Shown here in pieces: positions 28,672 through 38,209 of a stretch of 41,243 nt of DNA (the first letter of the stretch is position 1; each line of letters opens with the position of its first letter). The notes below the pieces were generated by a model that saw only the letters and a list, made by a program, of their open reading frames with translations, was not told the DNA's origin and did no database searches. The DNA lies in the NCBI GenBank assembly GCA_026982555.1, contig JALSGT010000150.1, forward strand, positions 1 to 41,243. The letters run 5' to 3'. This DNA is from Chromatiales bacterium (GTDB taxonomy: Bacteria; Pseudomonadota; Gammaproteobacteria; SZUA-152). A program made the translations under genes and the position numbers.

Positions 28672-28980
28672 TTATAAACGCCCATTCTGTTCAACAGCGG
28701 TCACCCAGTAAATGCCATGTTCGGCAACACCCAGTCTTGTGCCGCATAACGTTTCAAGCAGCGAGTCCACATCACCATCCTGCAACAGAATGTCCACCCG
28801 TACTCGTGGCGTATAACCAACCACCTTATCCCGCGCCGAAAGAAACGGGTCATTTTCAGCCTGTACACCATGCCCTTCCACATGGCTAAAAGTAAACCCT
28901 GATACCGTCTCCATGTTACGTAACCGGTCGGCCAGTTCCTGTTGTACGTTGGTGTGAATAATCAGCGTCAAAAGTTTCAT
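28672..28980 (-). CDS. DUF3240 family (PII-like) protein linked to metal efflux operon
   Basis: LTLIIHTNVQQELADRLRNMETVSGFTFSHVEGHGVQAENDPFLSARDKVVGYTPRVRVDILLQDGDVDSLLETL; overlaps the RND gene end. Confidence 0.85.
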   Translation of the reverse strand: MKLLTLIIHTNVQQELADRLRNMETVSGFTFSHVEGHGVQAENDPFLSARDKVVGYTPRVRVDILLQDGDVDSLLETLCGTRLGVAEHGIYWVTAVEQNGRL

Positions 28981-31900
28981 GTCCGTTTCTCCCGTGGGTT
29001 ATTGTCAACACGCTGAGGTTGATGTTTCGACCCGCCTTCCAGCCAGGCATACAGGGTGGGCAGCAAAATCAGGGTCAATAGCGTAGAGGTAAACAATCCG
29101 CCAATCACCACCACGGCCAAAGGCCGCTGTAATTCAGAACCCGGGCCGGTGGCAAACAGCAGGGGCATGAGCCCCAGACTGGCAATAAGCGCCGTCATCA
29201 GCACCGGTCTCAATCGCCGTTCAGCCCCTTCCTGCACGGCCTGCAATACATTACGCCCGGCTTCCCGCAGTTGGTTAAAGTAGCTCACCATCACTACACC
29301 ATTGAGTACGGCCACACCGAACAAGGTGATAAACCCCACCGAGGCGGGCACCGACAGGTATAAACCAGATAAATACAGGCTGACCACGCCACCGATCATG
29401 GCGAAGGGAATATTGAGAATAATCAGCCCGGCCTGCCGCAGAGAACGGAAAGTGGTAAACAACATCACAAAAATCAGTGCGATGGAGATAGGCACCACCA
29501 GACCCAGACGTGCAGCGGCACGTTGCTGATTTTCAAACTGACCACCGTAGGTAATGTAATACGATGGGGGCAGTTGCAGCTCACGGCTAATCGTTGCGCG
29601 CACGTCATCAACAAAACCCACCACGTCACGGCCTTCGACATTTGCCTGAATAACAATCTGACGCTTGGCGGACTCACGGTCAATGGACACCGGACCATCC
29701 ACTTCACGAATGTCGGCCAGACTGCTGAGCGGTATTTTTTCCCCGTCCGGGGTTTCCACCCACAGTGCGCCAATAGTCGCCGGTGAGCTACGGGCCAGTT
29801 CCGGATAACGCAGTTGCACACCAATGCGCTGGTTGCCTTGAATCACTTCGGTGACCACGCGACCGCCAACAGCCACTTCCACCAACCGGTTGATATCTTC
29901 GATATTGATACCAAAACGTGCAATGGCCTGTGGCCGTATTTCTATTTGCAGATAGATCTGACCGGACAGCTGACCACGAAATACATCCACAGCACCAGGC
30001 ACCTGATTCACCAGTGCTTCGATCTGTTTGGATTTTTCTTCCAGTACATCAAGATCATCACCGTAAAGCTTAATCGCCATGGCAGCACGTACACCAGTGA
30101 GCATTTCTGACACACGCATATCAATGGGCTGAGTAAAGGCATAATCAATGCCGATAAACTCATCCAGTTTTGCGCGCAGGTTTTCCTGAAACTCCTCCAG
30201 GCTTACCGTCCATTGATCCCGTGGTTTGGTAATAATAAAATTGTCCGTCTGATGCAGCCCCATAGGGTCAAGACGCAATTCATCAGCACCGGTACGTGAC
30301 ACCACGCCAATAACCTCGGGCAGCTCCATCATTGCTTTTTGATGTGGCACATCCAGTTCCAGTGAACGTTCCAATGAGATGCTGGGTAGTTTTTCGATAA
30401 TCACCACAGTGGTGCCTTCATCCATCACCGGCATAAACTCTTTGCCAATCAGGGGAAACAACGCAATGGCTACCGCCAATGCAACCAGCGCACCTCCTAC
30501 CGCTGTTTTGCGCCGGGCCAGCGCCCAGTGCATAACCGGCAAATAAATGCGTTTTAATATTGCCAGCACTCGGCTATCACCTTCATGATCACCGCGCATC
30601 AGTAAACTGGCCAGCACCGGAATCACCGTGAATGACAAAATCAATGAGCCGATAAGCGCAAACGAAATGGTCACTGCCAGCGGAGTAAACATTTTCCCCT
30701 CCAGACCAGTGAGGCTGAATAACGGCAGGAATACCACGATGATAATCAGCACACCGCTAATCACGGGGGTGGCAACTTCCAGTGTCGCCCGATAGACCAG
30801 ATGCAGGCGATTAACGCCTTTGGGCGCACGATTCAGCTGGGTGTGAATATTTTCCACCACCACCACTGCCGCATCCACCAAAATGCCAATGGCGATAGCC
30901 AGCCCACCCAGTGACATGAGATTGGCGCTGATGCCAAACATGCGCATCATGATGAACGTAAACAACACCGACAGCGGTAAAACCAGCGCCACAGTCAATG
31001 CAGCGCGCAAATTGCCAAGCATCACGATCAACACCAGCAGCACCAGTAAAACAGCTTCACCCAGCGCCTTTTCCACTGTCCATACGGCTGCCGATACCAG
31101 TTCAGTGCGGTCATAAAAAGGTACCGTGCGTACGCCTTCGGGCAGTGCCGGTTTCAGCGCTTCCAGTTCTGCTTTAACACCTTCCACCGTACTGCGACTG
31201 TTAGCGCCCAAACGTAACAGAGCCAACCCGGTAACCACTTCACCCTGTCCATCAGCCGTCACCGCACCGTAACGGGTCAGTGAGTTAATACGCACTTCGG
31301 CCACATCACTGATATGTATCGGTATACCATTGCGGCTGGCAACAGTAATGCTACGAATATCCGACAAACCGCTCAGCTGCCCGGTGGTGCGCACCAGCAA
31401 CACTTCATTGTTGCGATTAATGCGGTCACCCCCCGCATTGCGATTGTTATTTTTCAGCGTGGTTTCCAGGTCATCCAGATTCAATCCATGCGCCAGCAAA
31501 GCTTCAGGATTGGCCACTACTTCAAAAACCTTGACCTCACCACCCAGTGAGTTGACATCGGCCACCCCGTCTACGGTGCGCAAACGCGGACGAATCAGCC
31601 AGTCCTGAATACGACGCAATTCCTGATTGCTATATCCTTCGCCTTCGACGCGATACATGAAACCTTCACCTAACGGTGTGGTGATGGGGCCAAGCCCACC
31701 TTCCACGCCTTCGGGCAACTCACTCCACACCTGGTTAAGGCGTTCGTTCACCTGCTGACGCGCCCAGTAAATATCGGTGCCATCCTCGAAGTCGATGATG
31801 ATAATGCTCAGTGCGTATTTAGTGGTGGAACGCAACACCGTTTGTCGTGGCAGGCCCTGCATTTCTATTTCAATGGGGAATGTAATACGACTCTCTACCT

Positions 31901-32078
31901 CGGTGGGTGACAGCCCTGGTGCTTTGACAATAACCTGCACCTGCGGCGCAGCAATGTCGGGAAACGCATCGATGGGCAGGCTCTTGAAGGCCCACACACC
32001 GGCAGCGGTCAGCACCGTCGCCAGTAATAAAAGCATCAACCGCTGGATCAGGGAAAAACGAATCAGGGAAGCAATCAT
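28977..32078 (-). CDS. CusA/CzcA-family heavy-metal efflux RND transporter
   Basis: 1033 aa; SLPIDAFPDIAAPQVQVIVKAPGLSPTEVE, GILVDAAVVVVENIH, PFAMIGGVVSLYLSGL typical of HME-RND. Confidence 0.96.
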   Translation of the reverse strand: MIASLIRFSLIQRLMLLLLATVLTAAGVWAFKSLPIDAFPDIAAPQVQVIVKAPGLSPTEVESRITFPIEIEMQGLPRQTVLRSTTKYALSIIIIDFEDGTDIYWARQQVNERLNQVWSELPEGVEGGLGPITTPLGEGFMYRVEGEGYSNQELRRIQDWLIRPRLRTVDGVADVNSLGGEVKVFEVVANPEALLAHGLNLDDLETTLKNNNRNAGGDRINRNNEVLLVRTTGQLSGLSDIRSITVASRNGIPIHISDVAEVRINSLTRYGAVTADGQGEVVTGLALLRLGANSRSTVEGVKAELEALKPALPEGVRTVPFYDRTELVSAAVWTVEKALGEAVLLVLLVLIVMLGNLRAALTVALVLPLSVLFTFIMMRMFGISANLMSLGGLAIAIGILVDAAVVVVENIHTQLNRAPKGVNRLHLVYRATLEVATPVISGVLIIIVVFLPLFSLTGLEGKMFTPLAVTISFALIGSLILSFTVIPVLASLLMRGDHEGDSRVLAILKRIYLPVMHWALARRKTAVGGALVALAVAIALFPLIGKEFMPVMDEGTTVVIIEKLPSISLERSLELDVPHQKAMMELPEVIGVVSRTGADELRLDPMGLHQTDNFIITKPRDQWTVSLEEFQENLRAKLDEFIGIDYAFTQPIDMRVSEMLTGVRAAMAIKLYGDDLDVLEEKSKQIEALVNQVPGAVDVFRGQLSGQIYLQIEIRPQAIARFGINIEDINRLVEVAVGGRVVTEVIQGNQRIGVQLRYPELARSSPATIGALWVETPDGEKIPLSSLADIREVDGPVSIDRESAKRQIVIQANVEGRDVVGFVDDVRATISRELQLPPSYYITYGGQFENQQRAAARLGLVVPISIALIFVMLFTTFRSLRQAGLIILNIPFAMIGGVVSLYLSGLYLSVPASVGFITLFGVAVLNGVVMVSYFNQLREAGRNVLQAVQEGAERRLRPVLMTALIASLGLMPLLFATGPGSELQRPLAVVVIGGLFTSTLLTLILLPTLYAWLEGGSKHQPQRVDNNPREKRT

Positions 32079-32081
32079 GGG

Positions 32082-33197
32082 TTATTCACTCCCTGCGCCG
32101 TACTGCCAATGGGACTTGAGTTCAGCAACACCACGACTGACAACATTCGTGTCAGCCGTAATACCTTTGATGACCGGTATCCAGCCGCCCGTTTCGGTAC
32201 CGGCTTCAATCACCACCGGCTCAAATCTGCCATTACCCAGCACCTTGAAAACATAATTCTGGTCACCAAGCCGAAACACTGCCGAAGCGGGTACCATTAA
32301 TCCCTCACTGGCCATACCGCTGAGAGTGACTTCGGCATACATACCCGGCAGCAGCCGCCCGTCCGGGTTGGCCAGCACAATGCGACCGCTCACGGTCTGA
32401 CTCAAGGTTTTCACCTCACCACCCAAAGACTCCAGTGTCCCACGGTATATTTGTCCCGGACTGGCCTGCACACGAATTTGTGCCGCCGCACCTGCGCTGA
32501 CTTGCGGCAAACTGGCTACCGGAATCTGCACCATGGCCCACAGAGTACTAAGATCATCGACGCGAAAAGCCACTTGTCCAACGCCGAGCAACTGGCCGGA
32601 CTCAATCTCCACGCCTGTCACCAGACCATCAATAGGACTGATCAAATCAAACACCGCCAGCCGGTCGGGCTGTTTGGCCAGTTGTCTGATTTGTCTATCA
32701 GACAGCCCGGCCAAAGACAACAAACGACGACGGGCCTCCAATGTGGCGCGGGCACTTTTATATTCACTGTCCACTTTTAGCCAACGGCTTTCCGCCACCA
32801 CCCCGTCTTTCCACAAGCCCTCAATGCGAGTACGTTCGGTTTCGGCCAGCTCAAAGCGTGCCAGCGCCTCTAAATAACCAGCCTGTGCCTGACCCAGGCT
32901 ATGACTGCGCAACCGCGCCAGCACCTGCCCTTTGCGTACTTTTTCATTAGCAACAACACGCAACGTTGTCACCAAACCATCCACCACAGGTGCAACACGG
33001 TGGGTTCTGCGCCGATCAGCAGTGAGAATGCCGTTCAGCTTCAACTGTGTAAGACTTTCCCGGTGACTTACTGCAGCAGTCTCCAGACTGGCATTGGCCA
33101 ATTGTGCCGGAGTAAGTTGCAACTCCACCGCAAAAACGGATACCGGGGTAACAATAAAAAGTAATACAAAAGCCAACATGGTCATTGGTTTATTCAT
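32082..33197 (-). CDS. Efflux RND periplasmic adaptor subunit (CusB/CzcB-like)
   Basis: Signal peptide from MNKPMTML; VDGLVTTLRVVANEKVRKGQVLARLRSHSLGQAQAGYLEA...; overlaps the TolC-family gene. Confidence 0.93.
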   Translation of the reverse strand: MNKPMTMLAFVLLFIVTPVSVFAVELQLTPAQLANASLETAAVSHRESLTQLKLNGILTADRRRTHRVAPVVDGLVTTLRVVANEKVRKGQVLARLRSHSLGQAQAGYLEALARFELAETERTRIEGLWKDGVVAESRWLKVDSEYKSARATLEARRRLLSLAGLSDRQIRQLAKQPDRLAVFDLISPIDGLVTGVEIESGQLLGVGQVAFRVDDLSTLWAMVQIPVASLPQVSAGAAAQIRVQASPGQIYRGTLESLGGEVKTLSQTVSGRIVLANPDGRLLPGMYAEVTLSGMASEGLMVPASAVFRLGDQNYVFKVLGNGRFEPVVIEAGTETGGWIPVIKGITADTNVVSRGVAELKSHWQYGAGSE

Positions 33198-34557
33198 GAT
33201 AAGTATCCTGTGTGGCAATCGCCTGTGCGTTAATTTTTTCTTCCGTTTGTCTCCCGGTCTGCTTTTCATCAACAAAACGATGGCCAGCAGCCAAACGCAA
33301 TTCTGCGGACTCCTGCCAGGCCTCCTGCAATAACTCCAGGTAACGTTCACGGGCATCAAAATAAGTATTGTTAGCATCGATAAGGGAAAGAATTTCCGCC
33401 TCGCCATTGGTATAAGCCTTACGGGTCAAATCAAAAACCTGTTGCGCAGGCTCAAACACCCGGTTGCGATAATGTTTGCCTTGCTGCACCAAATGACCAA
33501 GGTGTAAATAACTCTGTTGCAGGCGGCTTCCCAGATCTCGCTCCAGCGCTTGAAGCTCTGATCGTATCTGAACCACTTGCGCACGGGCTGCACTGATGCG
33601 TCCACTGTTGCGATTCCAAAGCGGAAGAGTGAAACCAATACCAATACCATTCACACCCTGGCGGCGCCCGTTAAGCGAGTCCCGCTCACGAAACAGGCTC
33701 AGCGTCGGATCCGGCATCCGCTCAGCGCGCACCAGCTTGACCTTCGCCTGAGCCGCCGCCAGCCGCTGCTTTACCGCCAGTATGGCCGGATGTTGTGACA
33801 AACTTTCCTGCAATTGCGCAAGCGCGGGAGTGGCATCAAAAGGCGTCAGTGGTGTCAATTGCACCCTTGCCTCTGCCGTTCCAGTGGTAAAACCCAGATA
33901 GGTACGAAACTGGCTTAATGCCTCGTTAGCTTTACCTTCAGATTTATCAAGAATTTGTTGCGCCGATTCACGGATAAGGTCAAGACGCAAACGCTCCAGG
34001 CGGGAAAGCTCCCCGGCCTGCTCCCGCTGGCGTCCGGCAGCCTGCAATGCCGTCGCCAGCTGCAAACGCAACTCTGCCAGACGCAAACGCTCTGTCGCTA
34101 ACTGCAAGTTGTGATAACGGCGTGCCACCTGAGCCTCCAGACGCACCTGCTGATACTGGCGCTGACTGCGGGCTGCATCCAGCTGCGCTTCGGCAACACT
34201 GCGCTGATAACCAAGACGACCACTAAGCGGCAACGGCTGGCTAAACGCAAACTGGGTAAAATCAGTACCATGCCCCCCCTCATCCTTGCTCATTGAATCG
34301 TCAGCACGCACCTCAACTTCCAGGTTCGGCCATGCGCCCGCCTGTTTCAGCGCGCCCTCACGAGCACGAATCAGCGCCTCCGCACCGCGTGTTTCCGGCG
34401 CAATGTCCACTGCACGCTGAATACTGTCCTCCAGCGTCCACAACGCCTGCGCCAAAACCGGCACCGGTGTAACAGAAAACAACACAAGCACAAACATCAT
34501 GACCTGGTTACTTTTTCGACACCCCTTTTGAACCAACCAATAAAAACCATCCAACAT
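33190..34557 (-). CDS. TolC-family outer membrane protein (CzcC/CusC-like)
   Basis: ALWTLEDSIQRAVDIAPETRGAEALIRAREGALKQAGAWPNLEVEVR...; start at MLDGFYWL with GGGAG upstream. Confidence 0.93.
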   Translation of the reverse strand: MLDGFYWLVQKGCRKSNQVMMFVLVLFSVTPVPVLAQALWTLEDSIQRAVDIAPETRGAEALIRAREGALKQAGAWPNLEVEVRADDSMSKDEGGHGTDFTQFAFSQPLPLSGRLGYQRSVAEAQLDAARSQRQYQQVRLEAQVARRYHNLQLATERLRLAELRLQLATALQAAGRQREQAGELSRLERLRLDLIRESAQQILDKSEGKANEALSQFRTYLGFTTGTAEARVQLTPLTPFDATPALAQLQESLSQHPAILAVKQRLAAAQAKVKLVRAERMPDPTLSLFRERDSLNGRRQGVNGIGIGFTLPLWNRNSGRISAARAQVVQIRSELQALERDLGSRLQQSYLHLGHLVQQGKHYRNRVFEPAQQVFDLTRKAYTNGEAEILSLIDANNTYFDARERYLELLQEAWQESAELRLAAGHRFVDEKQTGRQTEEKINAQAIATQDTYHE

Positions 34558-34685
34558 GAGCAACTCCCGGCGTAATACTCCGTTCACGACAACACAAGAA
34601 ATTTTTAGCGATAAAACATGCAGCAGTGCCCCCGCACAGACCCAAGCCCGCGCGTCAACAATACCAGTGGATAATTAAACGGGAC

Positions 34686-34841
34686 TTAAGTTGGCGGAAC
34701 GCACAGCGGAGGAAAAGTAAATATCACCCGGAAAAGGCAACACTTCCGGCACCAGCACGCTACCAGATATTTTTTCAGCAACTCCCCCGGGCACATATGC
34801 TTGGAAGAAGAAGCATGTGTATGTTGCTGACGATGACTCAA
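34686..34841 (-). CDS. Possible 51-aa His/Cys-rich small ORF upstream of the metal-efflux operon
   Basis: TTG-initiated frame reads (M)SHRQQHTHASSSKHMCPGELLKKYLVACWCRKCCLFRVIFTFPPLCVPPT*; four His in the first 15 residues and multiple Cys. Confidence 0.3.
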   Translation of the reverse strand: MSHRQQHTHASSSKHMCPGELLKKYLVACWCRKCCLFRVIFTFPPLCVPPT

Positions 34842-35098
34842 ATTATGTACATGCAGCGTGTATTTCTTTTATCTGATGCCTCAACAAATGTTAATCCTGG
34901 ATTCAATGTTTAATATATCTTGCAATAGATATAATATGGCTTGGGAGCTAAATTATGGCGTTATAAAAGCAATAGGTTGGCGTGTTTTCGCACCGGCACA
35001 CCGTCAGCAATCCGACATAATTCATTGATTCTACTGAGTGGAAAAATTTCCAGCTCCTAATTCAGGTTATAAAATAAAATGACTAAATGGAGATAGTG

Positions 35099-35959
35099 AT
35101 GTCTGAAAAAATACTATATACGTCAGCTGAGATAGAAGCCATAAATGATAAAGATGTGATGTTTATTGACATTCGGGATAAAGAAGATTTTGAAAAGGGT
35201 CATATTCCTGGCGCGACAAATATCCCGGAAATCTTTTATTTTCTTAGCACCAGTACAGAGGATGGCTTGAATGAACTTAAATCTGTATATACTGAACTGT
35301 TTTCAAAGGCAGGTATTTCTTCTGACAAGATGGTCATAATTTATGAAGATAACCTTAATACACGTTATGGCGCATCCTGCCGTGGATTCTGGTTATTGAA
35401 ATACCTTGGCCACCAGCACATTGGAATTCTTGAGGGAGGCTATTCACAATGGAAAAAGACAGGAAACCCGACCACAACCGACACTGAAAAAACCAACCAA
35501 TGTGATTTTATTGTCAAAATTAATAATTCTATTATGGCAACCAAAGCTACTGTGTTGAAGGCAATAAACAATGATGACATTATTTTACTCGACAATAGAG
35601 ATGAAGTTGAGTGGATAGGAAAAAGCTCATCACCTTACGGTATAGATTTTGCGCCACGCAAGGGACGCATACCTGGTGCTGTATGGATAGAGTGGTATGA
35701 CTTTATGGATGATAACGACAACATTGCATCTTTTAAATCCAGCGAAGAGATAAAAGAGCTATGCGCACAAAAAGGTATTTATACTGACAGTGACATTATT
35801 ATTTATTGCTTTAAAGGAGCCCGGGCATCAAATACCTATGTCGCAATGCATCAGGCCGGGTTTCATAATCTCAAGGTTTATTTTGGTTCATGGAATGAAT
35901 GGTCAAGAGACATTGATCTTCCCATCGACAGTGAAGAAATAGAATTCTCTGCGCCATAA
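35099..35959 (+). CDS. Tandem-rhodanese sulfurtransferase
   Basis: MFIDIRDKEDFEKGHIPGATNIP ... IIYCFKGARASNTYVAMHQAGFHNLKVYFGSWNEW; GGAGAT ribosome-binding site before the ATG at 35099. Confidence 0.92.
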   Translation: MSEKILYTSAEIEAINDKDVMFIDIRDKEDFEKGHIPGATNIPEIFYFLSTSTEDGLNELKSVYTELFSKAGISSDKMVIIYEDNLNTRYGASCRGFWLLKYLGHQHIGILEGGYSQWKKTGNPTTTDTEKTNQCDFIVKINNSIMATKATVLKAINNDDIILLDNRDEVEWIGKSSSPYGIDFAPRKGRIPGAVWIEWYDFMDDNDNIASFKSSEEIKELCAQKGIYTDSDIIIYCFKGARASNTYVAMHQAGFHNLKVYFGSWNEWSRDIDLPIDSEEIEFSAP

Positions 35960-36028
35960 CTAACGATAAAAAGCAAAGAAAAACTAACATCACCGCCCGA
36001 ACCACCTTATTGAAAGAAAAACGACATA

Positions 36029-36065
36029 CCAATATACCGCCAAAACTATTTTGGCGGTATATTGG
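36029..36065. promoter_or_regulatory. Perfect 17-bp inverted repeat with 3-nt loop (CCAATATACCGCCAAAA-CTA-TTTTGGCGGTATATTGG)
   Basis: Direct reading; lies 10 bp before the start of the regulator remnant and 70 bp after the rhodanese stop. Confidence 0.7.
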
Positions 36066-36074
36066 CAGAAGAAA

Positions 36075-36212
36075 ATGATGATAAAACTGACGCCCGTTAT
36101 GGAGAAATACGTCCTGCACTGGGGAAAGATGGGCACGCCGCTGGGGCATTAACCGCACTGTGGCAAAAATACATGCCCTGATATTCAACAGTATTGGCTA
36201 TGCATGGCAACC
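36075..36212 (+). pseudogene. Remnant of a GbsR/MarR-like transcriptional regulator (frameshifted, truncated)
   Basis: MMIKLTPVMEKYVLHWGKMGT then, after a one-base frame change, RWGINRTVAKIHALIFNS, matching the N-terminal pattern (M)EKFVLHWGEMGxRWGINRTVAQIHALL of GbsR/MarR-type regulators. Confidence 0.7.
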
Positions 36213-36392
36213 TGGAAAAATAAAAACACCAATCCCGGCCTGGGCTATTCTGGGTAATGTTGAAATTATAGAAAAAGCTATTTCTGATGCCCCGTGTTTA
36301 TCGACGTTCAGATAATTCATCCTTTGTTTGGAAAACCCTTTGCATACTCAGGGTATGCAACTATGGTGAATAAAATATATCTCTTTCCGTTT

Positions 36393-36422
36393 GGTGGAAC
36401 CGCTGCGCTTGTTCCACCCTGC
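36393..36422. repeat. REP-like palindrome (inverted orientation)
   Basis: GGTGGAACCGCTGCGCTTGTTCCACCCTGC. Confidence 0.85.
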
Positions 36423-36508
36423 CCGGATAGAGGGTAGAGCCCTGGATAGAAGGTGGCATTAGGGATCATAATTTTTTTGTTCCGCTAGATTCAACACAGC
36501 GCAAAACC

Positions 36509-36538
36509 GTAGGGTGGAACAAGCGCAGCGGTTCCACC
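36509..36538. repeat. REP-like palindrome (forward)
   Basis: GTAGGGTGGAACAAGCGCAGCGGTTCCACC. Confidence 0.85.
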
Positions 36539-36672
36539 GTGACCTTGTACACACCCCACAAAGCCATTGCCTGAAGAAAAAAACTCACGTCATTCGAATA
36601 ATTAATATCACTGCTCATTATAAATAATGAACAAATTTACCTAGCCTGACTGCTATGCTATAAGACTTCCTA

Positions 36673-38208
36673 TTAAAGCAATGGTTTAATCGGCATAAAC
36701 TGCCAAAAGAAAACCCGCCATTGCTTCCATGATGACGCAAATGAATCCGGGTCATCATACAGGGCATTCCAACTATTCGTTGGTCCCATATCAGTTTGGA
36801 TAAGTTGTTCTACTTTTTTCGCAATCTGTTTATTGCGAACAATAATGCCCACTTCTGTATTAAGGTTTTCAGAACGCGGATCCAGATTATAAGTGCCGAT
36901 ATAAACCGTTTCTGAATCAATCACCATAGTCTTGGCATGCAGAGCAAAAACCGGGCGAGACTTTTTTATATCGTCGTAACGGTGTAAAAGCTGTTCTTGC
37001 GTCGCGGGATCTGGTTTATATTCAAATATTTGTAAACCCATATTCAATAACTTTTTACGCTGATTTTTGTAACCGCTGAAGGCCTGTATATTATCGGTTG
37101 ATGCAAGAGAGTTGGTGCTGATTTGTATAGAAACACCTCGCTTTTGTGTTCGTCGAAATAATGACTCCGCTTTTTTACTCAAAACCAGATAAGGCGTCTG
37201 GATCACAATTTTATGCTTTGATTTTTCAACCAGCATTGCCAATTCAGCCGTTGTAATACCTCCTCCACCCAGTGAAAAGCGCCGGTTATTTTTCCCGGGC
37301 GTATCGCTGACAAATCGGGCATCAGTCCATATCACTTCTTCTGTCAGCGCTTGAAAGGCAGCAGGCACATTCTCAATGGACTTTCGCACTTCAGGCTCAA
37401 AATTATCAGGCGATTGTGCGTATTTATGTAATTCCTGATAAATTTCCTGCACCTCTGTATCATTTATTGATACATTTTTTTGCAAAATCCCCAGGCCATC
37501 AAACAAATCATTAACCTCAACGCTTAACTCACTGCGCCAGAATTGCTCAAAACTCCATACCATTTTTTCGACAACATTACCCAACACCAGAATGTCTCGA
37601 TCACGGAAATTATATTCATTATTATAATCAAAATATTCATCAGCCATATTCCGACCACCTGTGATGGCAACCTTGCCATCCACAATAAATGTTTTGTCAT
37701 GCATGCGTTGATTAACGCCTCGAAAATCAGTCACCACATTCAAAACACGCTTATGAATCGGTGTCCCTACAGAATGTTGTGGATTATAGATTTTAATAAA
37801 TACATTTGGGTGCAAAGCAAGGGCAAGCAACGTTTTATCGGGCGCGTCAATCAATAAATCATCAACAATCACTCGCACCTTCACTCCACGGTTTGCCGCA
37901 CGCAACAGAGCTTCCGTTGCCAAAATACCAATATTATCGGTACTCCAGATAAAATATTGGACTTCAATGCTTTGCTGTGCATGATCTGCCAACCATGCCC
38001 GCGCCAAAAGCGCCTCTTCGCCTTTATCCAGTACAAGTACGCCTGTTAACCCGTCATGGACTTTGATTTGCTCATCAATATAAGAGAAATTTAATGGCTC
38101 AGCGAGCGCAGAACTTTGTCCAGGCGTAAGGAATAATAGCTGAGTTACTAAACTTAGCAAAAAGACAATACGGATTTTTGAGGCATTAAAACCAGACGAA
38201 TAATGCAT
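36673..38208 (-). CDS. Phospholipase D family / cardiolipin synthase-like protein
   Basis: Two HKD motifs: MHDKTFIVDGKVAITGGRN and LHAKTMVIDSETVYIGTYNLDPRSENLNTE; N-terminal signal/TM. Confidence 0.95.
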   Translation of the reverse strand: MHYSSGFNASKIRIVFLLSLVTQLLFLTPGQSSALAEPLNFSYIDEQIKVHDGLTGVLVLDKGEEALLARAWLADHAQQSIEVQYFIWSTDNIGILATEALLRAANRGVKVRVIVDDLLIDAPDKTLLALALHPNVFIKIYNPQHSVGTPIHKRVLNVVTDFRGVNQRMHDKTFIVDGKVAITGGRNMADEYFDYNNEYNFRDRDILVLGNVVEKMVWSFEQFWRSELSVEVNDLFDGLGILQKNVSINDTEVQEIYQELHKYAQSPDNFEPEVRKSIENVPAAFQALTEEVIWTDARFVSDTPGKNNRRFSLGGGGITTAELAMLVEKSKHKIVIQTPYLVLSKKAESLFRRTQKRGVSIQISTNSLASTDNIQAFSGYKNQRKKLLNMGLQIFEYKPDPATQEQLLHRYDDIKKSRPVFALHAKTMVIDSETVYIGTYNLDPRSENLNTEVGIIVRNKQIAKKVEQLIQTDMGPTNSWNALYDDPDSFASSWKQWRVFFWQFMPIKPLL

Positions 38209-38209
38209 A

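Noticed and set aside
35871-36188. 105-aa minus-strand ORF
   Set aside because: Overlaps the rhodanese 3' end, the palindrome and the regulator remnant, which explain the sequence better.
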